Position numbers and translations under genes: made by a program. From Spirochaetales bacterium (GTDB lineage Bacteria; Spirochaetota; Spirochaetia; SZUA-6; RPPD01), in the NCBI GenBank assembly GCA_016929065.1, contig JAFGJO010000040.1, forward strand, positions 26,309 through 90,308: a stretch of 64,000 nucleotides of DNA, given 5' to 3'. The notes under the pieces were generated by a model that was not told where the DNA came from, searched no databases, and worked only from the letters and a program-made list of their open reading frames with translations. This document shows positions 48,176 through 58,217 of this stretch, one piece after another; the first letter of the stretch is position 1, and each line of letters begins with the position of its first letter.

Positions 48176-48935
48176 ATAAAATTCTCTCCAAAAACAGTCC
48201 CTGCGGCGGCGCGGTTTTCCCGGCCGAATCACGTTTCTTTTCATTCAGTATAGCCAGAAAATCCGCTTCTGTCTGCCCTGCGGAAACACAATCGACAATC
48301 GTCCCGACAATAGTACGCACCATCATCCATAAAAACGACTGGGCGGATATTTCAAAAACAATCATTCCATTGACGGGAAAAAAGCAGGCCGCGGATACGG
48401 TTTTTATCTTTGACGGGGAGGGATCGGCAGCACGGCTAAAGCTGGTAAAATCATGCTCACCGGCAACAAGAAGGGAAAAGTCATTGAGCCGCCTGACCGG
48501 CAGATACCGGCGGATCTGCCAGCTGTACAGCCGCCCTGACGGCTGCGGATTCAGTGAACAGTCGATATAATACCGGTATGTTCGCATCTTCGCAGAAAAG
48601 CGGGAATGAAATGTATCAGGCACTGCGGCACTTTCCAGGATCCGCACATCCGGCGGCAGAATTGAGTTCAGTGCGTCCTTGAATTTGAAATCAGGAATCG
48701 AGGGATGATCCGTGTCAAAATGCGCAACCTGCCCGCGCGCATGGACCCCCGCATCGGTTCTGCCGGCCCCGGTGATTTTAATACGGGTCCCGGTTACTTC
48801 GGCGAGTGCCGCCTCAAGCGTATCCTGTACTGTTCTGTCTTTTATTTGAGACTGCCAGCCGCAAAACGCGCTCCCGTCATAGGCAATAATGCACTTTATT
48901 CGTCTGCTATTACTATTGTGTTTCTCCAGCGGCAT
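48165..48935 (-). CDS. truA: tRNA pseudouridine(38-40) synthase
   Basis: KCIIAYDGSAFCGWQSQIKDRTVQDTLEAALAEVTGTRIKITGAGRTDAGVHARGQVAHFDT. Confidence 0.96.
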   Translation of the reverse strand: MPLEKHNSNSRRIKCIIAYDGSAFCGWQSQIKDRTVQDTLEAALAEVTGTRIKITGAGRTDAGVHARGQVAHFDTDHPSIPDFKFKDALNSILPPDVRILESAAVPDTFHSRFSAKMRTYRYYIDCSLNPQPSGRLYSWQIRRYLPVRRLNDFSLLVAGEHDFTSFSRAADPSPSKIKTVSAACFFPVNGMIVFEISAQSFLWMMVRTIVGTIVDCVSAGQTEADFLAILNEKKRDSAGKTAPPQGLFLERILYEK

Positions 48936-49797
48936 TCCCTTCCATTGTCTTCACTTCCTCGCTTATTTTTGCGTAGATGTCTTTTGCCTTTTCCAGGATC
49001 ACCGAGGGTTTATCCTTGCTTGCTTTTCCGATCCCGAATATTTTTGAAAACAGGCGTTTGATATATTCGAGACTCTTTTTCCGGATCTCCATATTTTGCT
49101 GTTCAGCGTATTTGTATTCCAGATAGCCGGACAGATACAAAATGCCGTCATATCCGTAATTCTTGTCGGTATCAGGGCCGAAGTTCGCCTTTGCGTTCAA
49201 GGCCTCTTGGCCTTTCTGGTCGCGTTCCAGCGCCATCGAATAAAAGAACTTGGCTTTCCGGTAAAAGATCATCGCCGCGTAATCATAATTTTCTTCGGGA
49301 TGTTTGCGGTGAAGATCATTAAAAAGCCATGCAGCCCGAAGACAGCAGAGCCCCCGCTTGAATGTGGGCATGAAATGCGGTTTGAAACATTCATAGGTGG
49401 ACAATGCCAGAATATAACTTGCTGTGCCTTCCGGGAGGTCGCGGGTATCACGAAAATTCAGTTTTGGAAACAGCATGGATACTGTTTTTCTTCTCGCGGC
49501 TGTATTGGATTCCAGCTTTGAAACAACATCCTTGTCCGGTGCCTTGAAGTCCTCTGTAAATGTGGCGTAATAACAGGAAGGACAGACAATGATCGGGTAG
49601 ATAAGCGGATGGATTTCGCCGAACCGGACAGAGGGTTCATACAAGCGCCGCAGTTCATCAGTGAGGCTCCCTGCGATGAGACGGCCGCCGCCGGAAAGCA
49701 GTTCTTCACGGTAAAACATATCCCCGCAGACCGGGCATTGCAGTTTGCTGTTGGAAAAAAAAGTGATTTTCTTCACTTTCTCTTCGTTATTCTTCAT
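48913..49797 (-). CDS. DUF2225 family protein
   Basis: ITFFSNSKLQCPVCGDMFYREELLSGGGRLIAGSLTDELRRLYEPSVRFGEIHPLIYPIIVCPSCYYATF. Confidence 0.85.
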   Translation of the reverse strand: MKNNEEKVKKITFFSNSKLQCPVCGDMFYREELLSGGGRLIAGSLTDELRRLYEPSVRFGEIHPLIYPIIVCPSCYYATFTEDFKAPDKDVVSKLESNTAARRKTVSMLFPKLNFRDTRDLPEGTASYILALSTYECFKPHFMPTFKRGLCCLRAAWLFNDLHRKHPEENYDYAAMIFYRKAKFFYSMALERDQKGQEALNAKANFGPDTDKNYGYDGILYLSGYLEYKYAEQQNMEIRKKSLEYIKRLFSKIFGIGKASKDKPSVILEKAKDIYAKISEEVKTMEGNAAGETQ

Positions 49798-50171
49798 GGC
49801 ACTTCCTCTATGATGACGGTCGCCAGCGCATAATCATGTTCATGCGTCAGCGACACAAATATTTTTCCCGCACCGGCTTGTTCAAAAACCTGCAGTGCAT
49901 TTCCACTCAGATTTAACGTCGGCTTTCCGGATTCATCGTTCAAGACAAATATCTCTTTCAGGGAAAAGCCGCTCAACCCTGTGCCCATGGCTTTTCCAAA
50001 AGCCTCTTTTGCCGCAAAACGGGCAGCCAGTGAATAAAGCCATTGCTCTTTTCGGGAATATGCCGCCGCAAGCTCTTTCGGATGAAAAAAACGCTCCATC
50101 AGTCCCGGGGTTTTCTCCCACCGTTCCAGCCGGCGCACATTTACCACATCAAGTCCAATCCCCTTTATCAT
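49794..50171 (-). CDS. acpS: Holo-ACP synthase
   Basis: MIKGIGLDVVNVRRLERW..FHPKELAAAY..SLAARFAAKEAFGKAMGTGL..VSLTHEHDYALATVI. Confidence 0.95.
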   Translation of the reverse strand: MIKGIGLDVVNVRRLERWEKTPGLMERFFHPKELAAAYSRKEQWLYSLAARFAAKEAFGKAMGTGLSGFSLKEIFVLNDESGKPTLNLSGNALQVFEQAGAGKIFVSLTHEHDYALATVIIEEVP

Positions 50172-50177
50172 ACTGTA

Positions 50178-51158
50178 TTATTCCTTCTTCCATTCAAACC
50201 GGATTTTCAGCTTTTCGGGTTCATAGCTTAAAACCTGCACTTCTCCGGGACTCTCCGGTTTCGGGATGAGGATGTATTCGCCGGGTTCATGCACCCCGGA
50301 ACAATCAACAATTAGCCGCAGCTGTTCTTTTTTCAGTTTTTCAAGATATAATTCTGTTGTTTCGATTTCAAATTTACCAGCCGGAATTCCTGTAATGCTC
50401 AAACGGTCAGAGAGTTCGACAAAATTGATATCAACATCCTCGAAAACCTGAGTCACTTTTTTTTCACCGATGAGGCCGAAAAAATTCACCTCACGAGTAT
50501 CAACAAGCGAGATCAGCCGGTTCGGGGTAAACACTTCAAGCGTCCTGTTCACGGTTCCGGTTCTCCCGGTAAGGTCTATCCGCTCGGTCCGGATTGTTTC
50601 AATTCCGGCGACCATCGACTTCGGGCCATAGATGAGAATTGTTTCCGGCGTGACTGAATAACTTTCCAGATGATATCCCTTTGGAACCACCCCGCTGATA
50701 CTCTGGGCGATATCCACTGAAACATATTTTTCCATTACTTCCTCCAGCTGAAATGAAATAATGGTCGGGGTGTATTCATATTCCAATGATCCGAGTTTTT
50801 GTGCATCACCCAGCAGCTCCATCTTGACATCCCCCCGGACAATTCCCCCCTTTGTAAAACCGGACAGATCCACACTCGCCCTGAAGTTCTCTTTTGTGAA
50901 ATCACCTTTTGACTTGTTTCCGCGCAGAATGATTTTGATGCTTTGAGGAAATTCCTCGGCAATGGCATACCCGTTCGGCAGACTGATATTCTCCAGCGGA
51001 ACCAGAATATCATCCTGCGTACTTATCCGGTAAAAAATAAAAATAAAAATACTCGCAAGAAGAGAGATGACTTTTGCATACCAGTTCGAGCGAAGGCGCT
51101 GCCACAGCGTGCTACTCTTCAATTTCAATGCTCTTCTCCTCGTCTTCACGTATTTCAA
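50178..51158 (-). CDS. cdaR: YbbR-domain protein (CdaR-like)
   Basis: Single TM then YbbR repeats (ITGIPAGKFEIET, GKSKGDFTKENFRASVDLSGF); directly downstream of cdaA. Confidence 0.85.
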   Translation of the reverse strand: MKYVKTRRRALKLKSSTLWQRLRSNWYAKVISLLASIFIFIFYRISTQDDILVPLENISLPNGYAIAEEFPQSIKIILRGNKSKGDFTKENFRASVDLSGFTKGGIVRGDVKMELLGDAQKLGSLEYEYTPTIISFQLEEVMEKYVSVDIAQSISGVVPKGYHLESYSVTPETILIYGPKSMVAGIETIRTERIDLTGRTGTVNRTLEVFTPNRLISLVDTREVNFFGLIGEKKVTQVFEDVDINFVELSDRLSITGIPAGKFEIETTELYLEKLKKEQLRLIVDCSGVHEPGEYILIPKPESPGEVQVLSYEPEKLKIRFEWKKE

Positions 51159-51933
51159 ATATTTCGGTGAGCTTTTTTAAGGCAAACTCCAGTGTAATAT
51201 CATAAATCAGTTTTGCTTCATAAGCCAACGAGATCGCTCCTGTTTCTTCTGAAACAACCATGACCGCGGCGTCGCTTTCCTCGGAAAGCCCAAGCGCCGC
51301 CCGATGGCGGGTTCCAAAGCTCTTTTTGATATCCTGCTGTTCTGAAAGCGGTAAAAAGCACCCCCCGGCAATGATTTTGTCCTGACTGATGATAATCGCC
51401 CCGTCATGCAGCGGTGAGTTTTCCGTAAAAATAGTCAAAATTAAACTTGAAGAAAGCTCGGCATTCAGCTGGGTTCCCGTTTCGATCACGTTTTTAAGCC
51501 CCACCTGCCGTGACAACACAATAATACTGCCTATTTTGCGCATCGCGAGCACTTCAACAGAATTGATAATTGACTCGATATGCGTTTTCCGCACTGCCGA
51601 GGAAATACCAAACCAGTTTCGCTGGCCGATAGTGGTAAATATTTTCCGCAGCTCCGGCTGGAAAATGATCGCAATACCGATGATAATGCCGGGAAACAGG
51701 GTCTGCATGAGCCAGGTGAGAGTATCCAGCCGGAATACCACCGCCGAGACAAAAATAAGAATAATGACCTGTGCACCCTTGATAAGCTGGATTGCCCGTG
51801 TCTGCTCCAAAAGCTGGTAACTGCGGTAGATGATAAATGCCAGAATCGCGATATCAAGCGCGGGCCGGATGATGTCGCGGATCAGCCAGAAATCAAAAAT
51901 TTCGCTCAGGAACTCAAAATTAAAAAAATCCAC
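51112..51933 (-). CDS. cdaA: Diadenylate cyclase CdaA
   Basis: TM N-terminus DIAILAFIIYRSYQLLEQTRAIQLIKG; SPLHDGAIIISQDKIIAGGCFLPLSEQQDIKKSFGTRHRAALGLSEESDAAVMVVSEETGAIS. GTG start at 51933 proposed. Confidence 0.95.
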   Translation of the reverse strand: MDFFNFEFLSEIFDFWLIRDIIRPALDIAILAFIIYRSYQLLEQTRAIQLIKGAQVIILIFVSAVVFRLDTLTWLMQTLFPGIIIGIAIIFQPELRKIFTTIGQRNWFGISSAVRKTHIESIINSVEVLAMRKIGSIIVLSRQVGLKNVIETGTQLNAELSSSLILTIFTENSPLHDGAIIISQDKIIAGGCFLPLSEQQDIKKSFGTRHRAALGLSEESDAAVMVVSEETGAISLAYEAKLIYDITLEFALKKLTEIFEIREDEEKSIEIEE

Positions 51934-52144
51934 ACGCCGTCCTTTGCGGTTATTATACGGGAAACTCTCGATCCGATCAATTGAGATAAACGAAAAAAGA
52001 ACAAGAAGGGAATTCCACACTGACACGTTGAGGATTTAGAGGACACAGAAGAAATAGAGGACGCGGATGGAAAAATGGAGTGCCTCATAAACCATGAAGC
52101 ACTCCTTGAACCACATTTTATAAACAAATTCCTTCCACTCGTCC

Positions 52145-53548
52145 TTACAAATCTTCCTTTTGAATCTGTACACGATTTTCCACCCTGGTATTTTTCAGCG
52201 CATACCAGTCTACCTTACGGGTGAGAAGCATCAGGAGTGTCAATACCGCAAAAACGCCAAGAGCACCCACCAGCAATGCATATTCCTGCGAAAGAAGCAG
52301 CACATACAGGAAGAAATAGAACAATGCGAGAATGCCTCCAAAAAACAAAGACCGCACCATAGACTTTAAAAATGCAGCCGCGTAAAAGGCCGTGAGCAGG
52401 GTGGTAACTCCTGCCGCTGCAAAATAGGCAACATCAAATCCTGTATGTTCGGACAGGGATATCAACAGGAGATAAAAAACAATATTCGCCACCGCTACAA
52501 GAAAATACTGGACAAGGTGAATCCTGACCTTTGCAAAAAGCTCAAACAAAAGCAGGCTGACAAAGGGAACAAGCAGGAACAATATCCCATACTTGGCCGA
52601 TCGGTCGGATTTCACATAGGTATCAACCGGAATCATGAGCCTGACACCAAATAATTTTCCATCAGCCGGATTCATGGATCGTCCTTCGTCCCATTCATCA
52701 TTCACATACCGTACAGTGCGGGGGATCAAATTGCTAATTTCTCCTGCATTAACCCGCTCGGGTATGAATCGGAACCCCACAAGTTTCCACTTTGCACTGA
52801 ATCCCTTTTCGTCAATTCTTCTTTCTATGGGCAGCGGCGAACCGAAAAAACCGGGATCCTGCCATGAAGAGGACAGCTTTACGCTTGTATCCGCTGCAGT
52901 GGGTACAAAAGTCAATGATTGTCCGCCCTTTAATTTCAATGCAAAGGAGAAATCTATGGGTTTGCCGGTGAAGCGTCTTTTTGACAGATCAAGAGGGGCG
53001 CTCAGTGTAAAAGAAAACACGCCTTTATGATCATTCTCTGATACAAACGATACTTTTTTTCCATCAATCACTGCAGACACTTGCTCCCGCAGTCCCAAAG
53101 GGCTCTTAAAACTAAGAATAGCCCGAGCGAGGTCCCATCGAATAATGTTGGGAGCAACAGGGAGCCCATTAAATGATGGAATTGCAGTTGTCCCGGAAAG
53201 TGATACATCTGTGTTATAGACTACCACATCATAGATACTGCGGTGCAATATTGACGGGTCAAGCGTACCACTGACTGACAGGGTGTCGGGCATAAATAAC
53301 ATGTACTGTGTCCCATTCCTGTCTATATACGGTACTGATATCATCAGGCCCGTGATTGTCTGCTCGCCCCCCTGACTGTTTACAATTTCTCTCTCTGCTT
53401 TCACTCGCGTCACCTGACGTTCACTGATAAGCACCTGTATCAGGGCGAGCGGGATCAATAAAAAAAGCGCCATTCCGGCCATGATGAGAATCTTCAGGAT
53501 CATCGGAATATCAGTTTGTTGTGTTGCATTCTGCATTTTTTCCTCCAT
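52145..53548 (-). CDS. creD: CreD-like inner membrane protein
   Basis: LIPLALIQVLISERQ, multi-TM C-terminus with FAKVRIHLVQYFLVAVANIVFYLLLISLSEHTGFDVAYFAAA. Confidence 0.85.
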   Translation of the reverse strand: MEEKMQNATQQTDIPMILKILIMAGMALFLLIPLALIQVLISERQVTRVKAEREIVNSQGGEQTITGLMISVPYIDRNGTQYMLFMPDTLSVSGTLDPSILHRSIYDVVVYNTDVSLSGTTAIPSFNGLPVAPNIIRWDLARAILSFKSPLGLREQVSAVIDGKKVSFVSENDHKGVFSFTLSAPLDLSKRRFTGKPIDFSFALKLKGGQSLTFVPTAADTSVKLSSSWQDPGFFGSPLPIERRIDEKGFSAKWKLVGFRFIPERVNAGEISNLIPRTVRYVNDEWDEGRSMNPADGKLFGVRLMIPVDTYVKSDRSAKYGILFLLVPFVSLLLFELFAKVRIHLVQYFLVAVANIVFYLLLISLSEHTGFDVAYFAAAGVTTLLTAFYAAAFLKSMVRSLFFGGILALFYFFLYVLLLSQEYALLVGALGVFAVLTLLMLLTRKVDWYALKNTRVENRVQIQKEDL

Positions 53549-53769
53549 TTTATTGAATACATAGAAACAACATTGACTTCCGATGATGGCAATTTCCCGA
53601 CAAAGTGTTGGCAGAAAAAAGAATTATTGTGGTGAAAAAATGACACTGGCTGGCATCCGTTCCAAAACCATGGTGAAGCCCCCCCCTCTTTTCTTCATCC
53701 TGGTAATCCTGCAGTTGGAAAAAATCATTAAACGGCCGATTTCATTCAAATCCTGTCCCACTGTTGTTT

Positions 53770-54456
53770 TTATTCCACGACGAAGCGATATCCAATTCCC
53801 GGGATAGTGATTATCAACTCCGGATGGGAGGGATCATCCTCGATTTTTTTTCGCAGCTGAAGCATATAAACACGCAAATAGCTCTCATCAGGTGCAATGG
53901 CATCACCCCAAAGTTCACGTATAAGATCACGCCGAGTTACAACCTTCCCGGCATTCCTGGCAAGATATTTCAGTATTGTGTATTCGGTTGGGGTCAGATT
54001 CAACTCTATCCCCTTTTTTCTGACCATGCGGTTTTCCAAATCTATTGTGATATCCCTGCTTGCAAGCAATTTTGCGCGGTCATCGGATACATGATTTCTT
54101 AGAGTCACCCGAATGCGTGCGAGCAGTTCACCCATACTGAACGGTTTTGTAATATAATCATTCGCACCACCATCCAGAAGCCGTATTTTATCGTCATCCG
54201 CTTCATTCACAGAGAGAATAATTACAGGAACTGTCGACCATTCACGCAGGCGGCGCAAAAGCTCATGACCGTCCGCGTCGGGCAGTCCCAAATCCAGAAT
54301 AACAAGATCGGGATGTTTTGACGCACAAACAGCAAGGCCTTCTTCTGCGGTAGTTGCATCGATAACGTTATACTCATAGGCTTCCAGACTCAGCCGCAAC
54401 ATACGGCGGATAGAGACATCATCATCGATAACCAAAATCACTGCTCCAGCAATCAT
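53770..54456 (-). CDS. kdpE: KdpE-like OmpR-family response regulator
   Basis: ILVIDDDVSIRRMLRLSLEA..DLVILDLGLPDADG..LTPTEYTILKYLARNAGKVVTRRDLIRELWG. Confidence 0.88.
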   Translation of the reverse strand: MIAGAVILVIDDDVSIRRMLRLSLEAYEYNVIDATTAEEGLAVCASKHPDLVILDLGLPDADGHELLRRLREWSTVPVIILSVNEADDDKIRLLDGGANDYITKPFSMGELLARIRVTLRNHVSDDRAKLLASRDITIDLENRMVRKKGIELNLTPTEYTILKYLARNAGKVVTRRDLIRELWGDAIAPDESYLRVYMLQLRKKIEDDPSHPELIITIPGIGYRFVVE

Positions 54457-56459
54457 TGTAATCCGTCCTTCTTGTGTTTGTCGGAATCATGTATGAACGT
54501 GATCATAAAACATGCCCCGCTACCCGGATTGTTTTTTGCCTCAATCCTTCCCCCATGTGCTTCGACGATATTTTTACAAATAACGAGACCCAGGCCGAGT
54601 CCTTTCGATTGCCTCCTGTCCGGATTTTGTGGTTTGTTGAATAAACCGGCCATGATATTCTCCGGAATTCCCGGCCCTTTGTCACTCACCGTAATAATGC
54701 TCGCATCTCCTGCTTGTTCAGCGGATATTGTTAATGAGACATTCGGTCCCGCATGGACAACGACATTATTCACCAGATTTGAAAAAACCTGTTCCATCAG
54801 GCTGAAGTCCATAAAAAGAAGGGGGAACCCTTCAGGAATGTTGTTCGTAACCTTGGCATCCGCAAGCAGATCCTTATTTTTATGCAGCACCAGTTCAACA
54901 AGTTCATTCAGGTCATAATAGCGGCGGGTGAGTGTCAGCATTCCCGACTCCATCCTGCTTAAATTCAACAGATTGCTGATTACCCGATTCAATCTTTCAC
55001 TGGCCTGCTTTATCTCATTAATGAGTTGGGAACGGGTTTTGACGTTTGATTCAACAGCCGGGTCCAGAAGACTGGTGGATGCCCCGGTGATGGTGGTAAG
55101 CGGTGTCCGCATTTCATGTGAAACACTGTCAAAAAGAATTTTGTACAGACGTTCTGACTCCGCAATCAGGGCATTCCTCTTGTCCCGTCGAACAAGTGTC
55201 TCCCGGTCCAGTGCGAGGGCGATTTGATTCAGGATATTCTGCAGAAACAACTCCTGCTCGATAGGTATTGACTTGTCACTCCCGGCATCAATCATCATTA
55301 CAGCCACCACTCCAGTCTGCCCGATTACGGGAAGAAAATACAGGAGGCTCTGGTTAAAATGCCGGGTAAACCGCCCCGCTGGTTCACGGTTCTGAATGAC
55401 CCATTGCAAAATGGTCATGATATCACCGTTATTACTCCCATTGGTCAAATCCGGTACAGGCAAATCATTTTCAATGTTCAGCTCGCCGGTGAAGTAAAAT
55501 GTGACCCTGGCCGAAAGAAACTCACCGACCGCGTTTTTTACCATCTCCGTGAGTTCATCCAGATTACCTGCTGAATCGATAAGCTTCGTCAATTCATAGA
55601 GAGTGGTAATCCTGTGCTCCCTGTTCCGCAGCACCGTCTCTTTCAGCCGCAACTGCGATCCCAAAAAACCCACAACCAGTGCTATCGCAAAAAACATGAA
55701 GTACATGAGTGTATCCTCAAGTTTTCCGATGACAAATGTGTAAAGCGGGGGAATAAAAAGAAAATTCCAAAGCAGCGCGCAGGAGGCGGCCGCAAAAATG
55801 ACCTTGCCGATGCTGACACTAAAAAGAGCGTAAAGAGTGACAAATAAAAGATAAATTAGAGCGATAGTCCAATAACCTGTTAACGGCACCAGCAGGAGGT
55901 TGATCCCCGTTATGGCCAACAGTACCAAAAATGATAACGCAATCGAAATCAATTTCGAGGCGTGTAATCCAAAATCAAATCGTTGTGTCAATTTTGTTTT
56001 CACAGACGAGGGGACTACCTGTACCGTATAGGTAAGATTTTTTCGAAGCAATCTGGAAGTAACAGAACCACCATGGTACAGTGTGGCGATGGAGATTCCG
56101 CGGCTTTTCCCGATTACCAGGTGTTTGGCTTTTATTTGTGAGGCGACCCTGTGGATTCCTGCAACAGGATCCGAATCGGCTGTTGTAAAAACCTGCGCTC
56201 CAAGGGCACGTGACAGCCTGAAATTCGACAGCAGTTCTCTCTGTGAGGCCTCACTCATTTTTTTCCCATTATCGACATACACAACCGCGAGCGATAAATT
56301 CATTTTGGTCGCGAGATCTGCGGCTACTCGAAGAACACCCGAAGAACCGGGGCCAGGGCCGATTGCCGCAAGCACTCTGCTGGATTCTTCCCCGGAGACT
56401 GCCCTGCCCTCAAATCCTGAAAAAATCTCTGTAAAACCGGAAGACACTGTTTTCTTCAT
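54453..56459 (-). CDS. KdpD-like sensor histidine kinase lacking the canonical N-terminal KdpD domain
   Basis: USP-like domain, DUF4118-type four-TM segment, GAF-like, HisKA DSVSHEMRTPLTTITGASTSLLDP, HATPase; 668 aa. Confidence 0.85.
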   Translation of the reverse strand: MKKTVSSGFTEIFSGFEGRAVSGEESSRVLAAIGPGPGSSGVLRVAADLATKMNLSLAVVYVDNGKKMSEASQRELLSNFRLSRALGAQVFTTADSDPVAGIHRVASQIKAKHLVIGKSRGISIATLYHGGSVTSRLLRKNLTYTVQVVPSSVKTKLTQRFDFGLHASKLISIALSFLVLLAITGINLLLVPLTGYWTIALIYLLFVTLYALFSVSIGKVIFAAASCALLWNFLFIPPLYTFVIGKLEDTLMYFMFFAIALVVGFLGSQLRLKETVLRNREHRITTLYELTKLIDSAGNLDELTEMVKNAVGEFLSARVTFYFTGELNIENDLPVPDLTNGSNNGDIMTILQWVIQNREPAGRFTRHFNQSLLYFLPVIGQTGVVAVMMIDAGSDKSIPIEQELFLQNILNQIALALDRETLVRRDKRNALIAESERLYKILFDSVSHEMRTPLTTITGASTSLLDPAVESNVKTRSQLINEIKQASERLNRVISNLLNLSRMESGMLTLTRRYYDLNELVELVLHKNKDLLADAKVTNNIPEGFPLLFMDFSLMEQVFSNLVNNVVVHAGPNVSLTISAEQAGDASIITVSDKGPGIPENIMAGLFNKPQNPDRRQSKGLGLGLVICKNIVEAHGGRIEAKNNPGSGACFMITFIHDSDKHKKDGLQ

Positions 56460-56555
56460 TTACATCCCCATTATGATCGTTTAATCATATTATGTGAACC
56501 TCTTGTTTCCCAAAACTGTCGCTCTTGCTTCCGGGCAAAACCAGTTAAAAATTTA

Positions 56556-57914
56556 TCATGCGACAAAGACATCTTCCTCCGGATACCCATAGGAAAGTAT
56601 TTTTTTCCCGGCAACAAAGGTAAGCCCAAAAGCAAGTGGGCCAACCCGTCCAATAAACATGGTTGCAGTCAACAGGAGCTTGCTTAATGGGTTTAATCCG
56701 CCGGTAATACCCATTGACAGCCCGGTGTTTCCCATTGCTGAAAATACTTCGAAAACGATCTGGTCAAAGCGTACAGTCTCCACAGCAAGCAAGACCAGGA
56801 TATCAATAAAAATGATAAGACAAAACCAGAAAAAAACGCTGAACGCTTTGATGACCGTCTGAACCCCTATTTGCCGCTTGAAAATGACAAGCCGGTTGTC
56901 ATTCCCGCGAATATGATGAAATAAAAAAACCAGAATGACCACAAATGTTGTCAGTTTTATACCTCCCCCGGTACTCCCTGGTGAGGCTCCGATAAACATT
57001 AAAGGGAGAAATGTAAAAATTCCCGGCTTTGACATCACCCCAATATCCATTGTGTTAAACCCGTCTGTGGTCGACGCGGAAATGGCCTGAAAAAAAGACG
57101 CATTGATTCTCCAGCCCAAAGCCGTTGACGGATCCCATTGTTCCGAAAACAAAATAATCAAGGCAGCCAATATAATGATCAGCGGCGTCGCAAGAAAAAC
57201 AAGTTTTAAATGAAGACTGAATTTGTATTTTATTTTTTTGATTTTACAGGGAATCGCATGCAAAAAAATCTCAAAGAGAACAATAAAACCCACTGCACCT
57301 GCAATTGAAAGAGTATTTATAGTCATGTTTACCAAAAGATTATCGCGATAATCCATAAAACTGTTGGAATTCAGTGAGAAACCAGCGGTGCAAAATGCAG
57401 ATACAGAATGAAAAATCCCTGAGTAAACAGCTTCTCCAAGGGGGAGTGTTCGTGAAAACTCGAATGCAAGCAGCATCGCACCCACTGCTTCACATACAAG
57501 TGTGAAGATTACAACAAAGGCGAAAAACCTGCCCAAAAAATGAATATTGGCACCTGAAATGGAATTGACGGCTATTTGTCCAAGCCTTAGGGATGTTTTA
57601 TTGCCGGTTGAAAAAACAAATACGACAATAACTGTCATATACCCGATACCGCCAATCTGAAAAATGATCAGCAGGATAATCTGACCAAAAAAAGAATAAT
57701 ATGTTCCCGTGTCGACAACCACCAGGCCAGTTGTACTGATCCCGGAAGAAGCGGTAAAGAATGAATCAAGAATATTCTGGCTTTCACCCGTTGTGGTGGA
57801 AAACGGCAAGGATAACAGAAAAGCACCCAGGAAGGTAATAAGGAAGTAGCCGATGACAAGAAATCTGACCGGGTGGAGAAGCATGAATTGTGGACGCTTT
57901 CCGGGAAATCGCAT
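56556..57914 (-). CDS. TrkH/KtrB-type potassium transporter
   Basis: SSGISTTGLVVVDTGTYYSFFGQIILLIIFQIGGIGYMTV; FIGASPGSTGGGIKLTTF; AMGNTGLSMGITGGLNPLSKLLLTATMFIGRVGPL. Confidence 0.92.
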   Translation of the reverse strand: MRFPGKRPQFMLLHPVRFLVIGYFLITFLGAFLLSLPFSTTTGESQNILDSFFTASSGISTTGLVVVDTGTYYSFFGQIILLIIFQIGGIGYMTVIVVFVFSTGNKTSLRLGQIAVNSISGANIHFLGRFFAFVVIFTLVCEAVGAMLLAFEFSRTLPLGEAVYSGIFHSVSAFCTAGFSLNSNSFMDYRDNLLVNMTINTLSIAGAVGFIVLFEIFLHAIPCKIKKIKYKFSLHLKLVFLATPLIIILAALIILFSEQWDPSTALGWRINASFFQAISASTTDGFNTMDIGVMSKPGIFTFLPLMFIGASPGSTGGGIKLTTFVVILVFLFHHIRGNDNRLVIFKRQIGVQTVIKAFSVFFWFCLIIFIDILVLLAVETVRFDQIVFEVFSAMGNTGLSMGITGGLNPLSKLLLTATMFIGRVGPLAFGLTFVAGKKILSYGYPEEDVFVA

Positions 57915-58217
57915 TAAAAGAATATACCCAAAAGCCAGTACCGGCGCACAGCAATCGAGTTGTGAATAATTGTCGCAGCGTGGTGAAGAAATCGTGAGTA
58001 AATTGGTAATAGCCGTTAAGAGTGCGTGAAAAGGTTTTTCTATTCGTAATCAAGAAAAACCTTCCAAGTTTTTCCGCGTCCATCGAGCGAACACGGTGAG
58101 CGGGAGGTTTATATTTCTTCCCTCTGCGTGTCTTGCGCGGCTAATTCTTATCTTTTTCCTCCATATGAAACATTCTCCTCTCGAACATGTCTTGACAAAC
58201 CAACCGGTATCCGCATC

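Noticed and set aside
53770-56459. Complete kdp operon
   Set aside because: No kdpF, kdpA, kdpB or kdpC sequences nearby; only the regulatory pair and a TrkH-type transporter.
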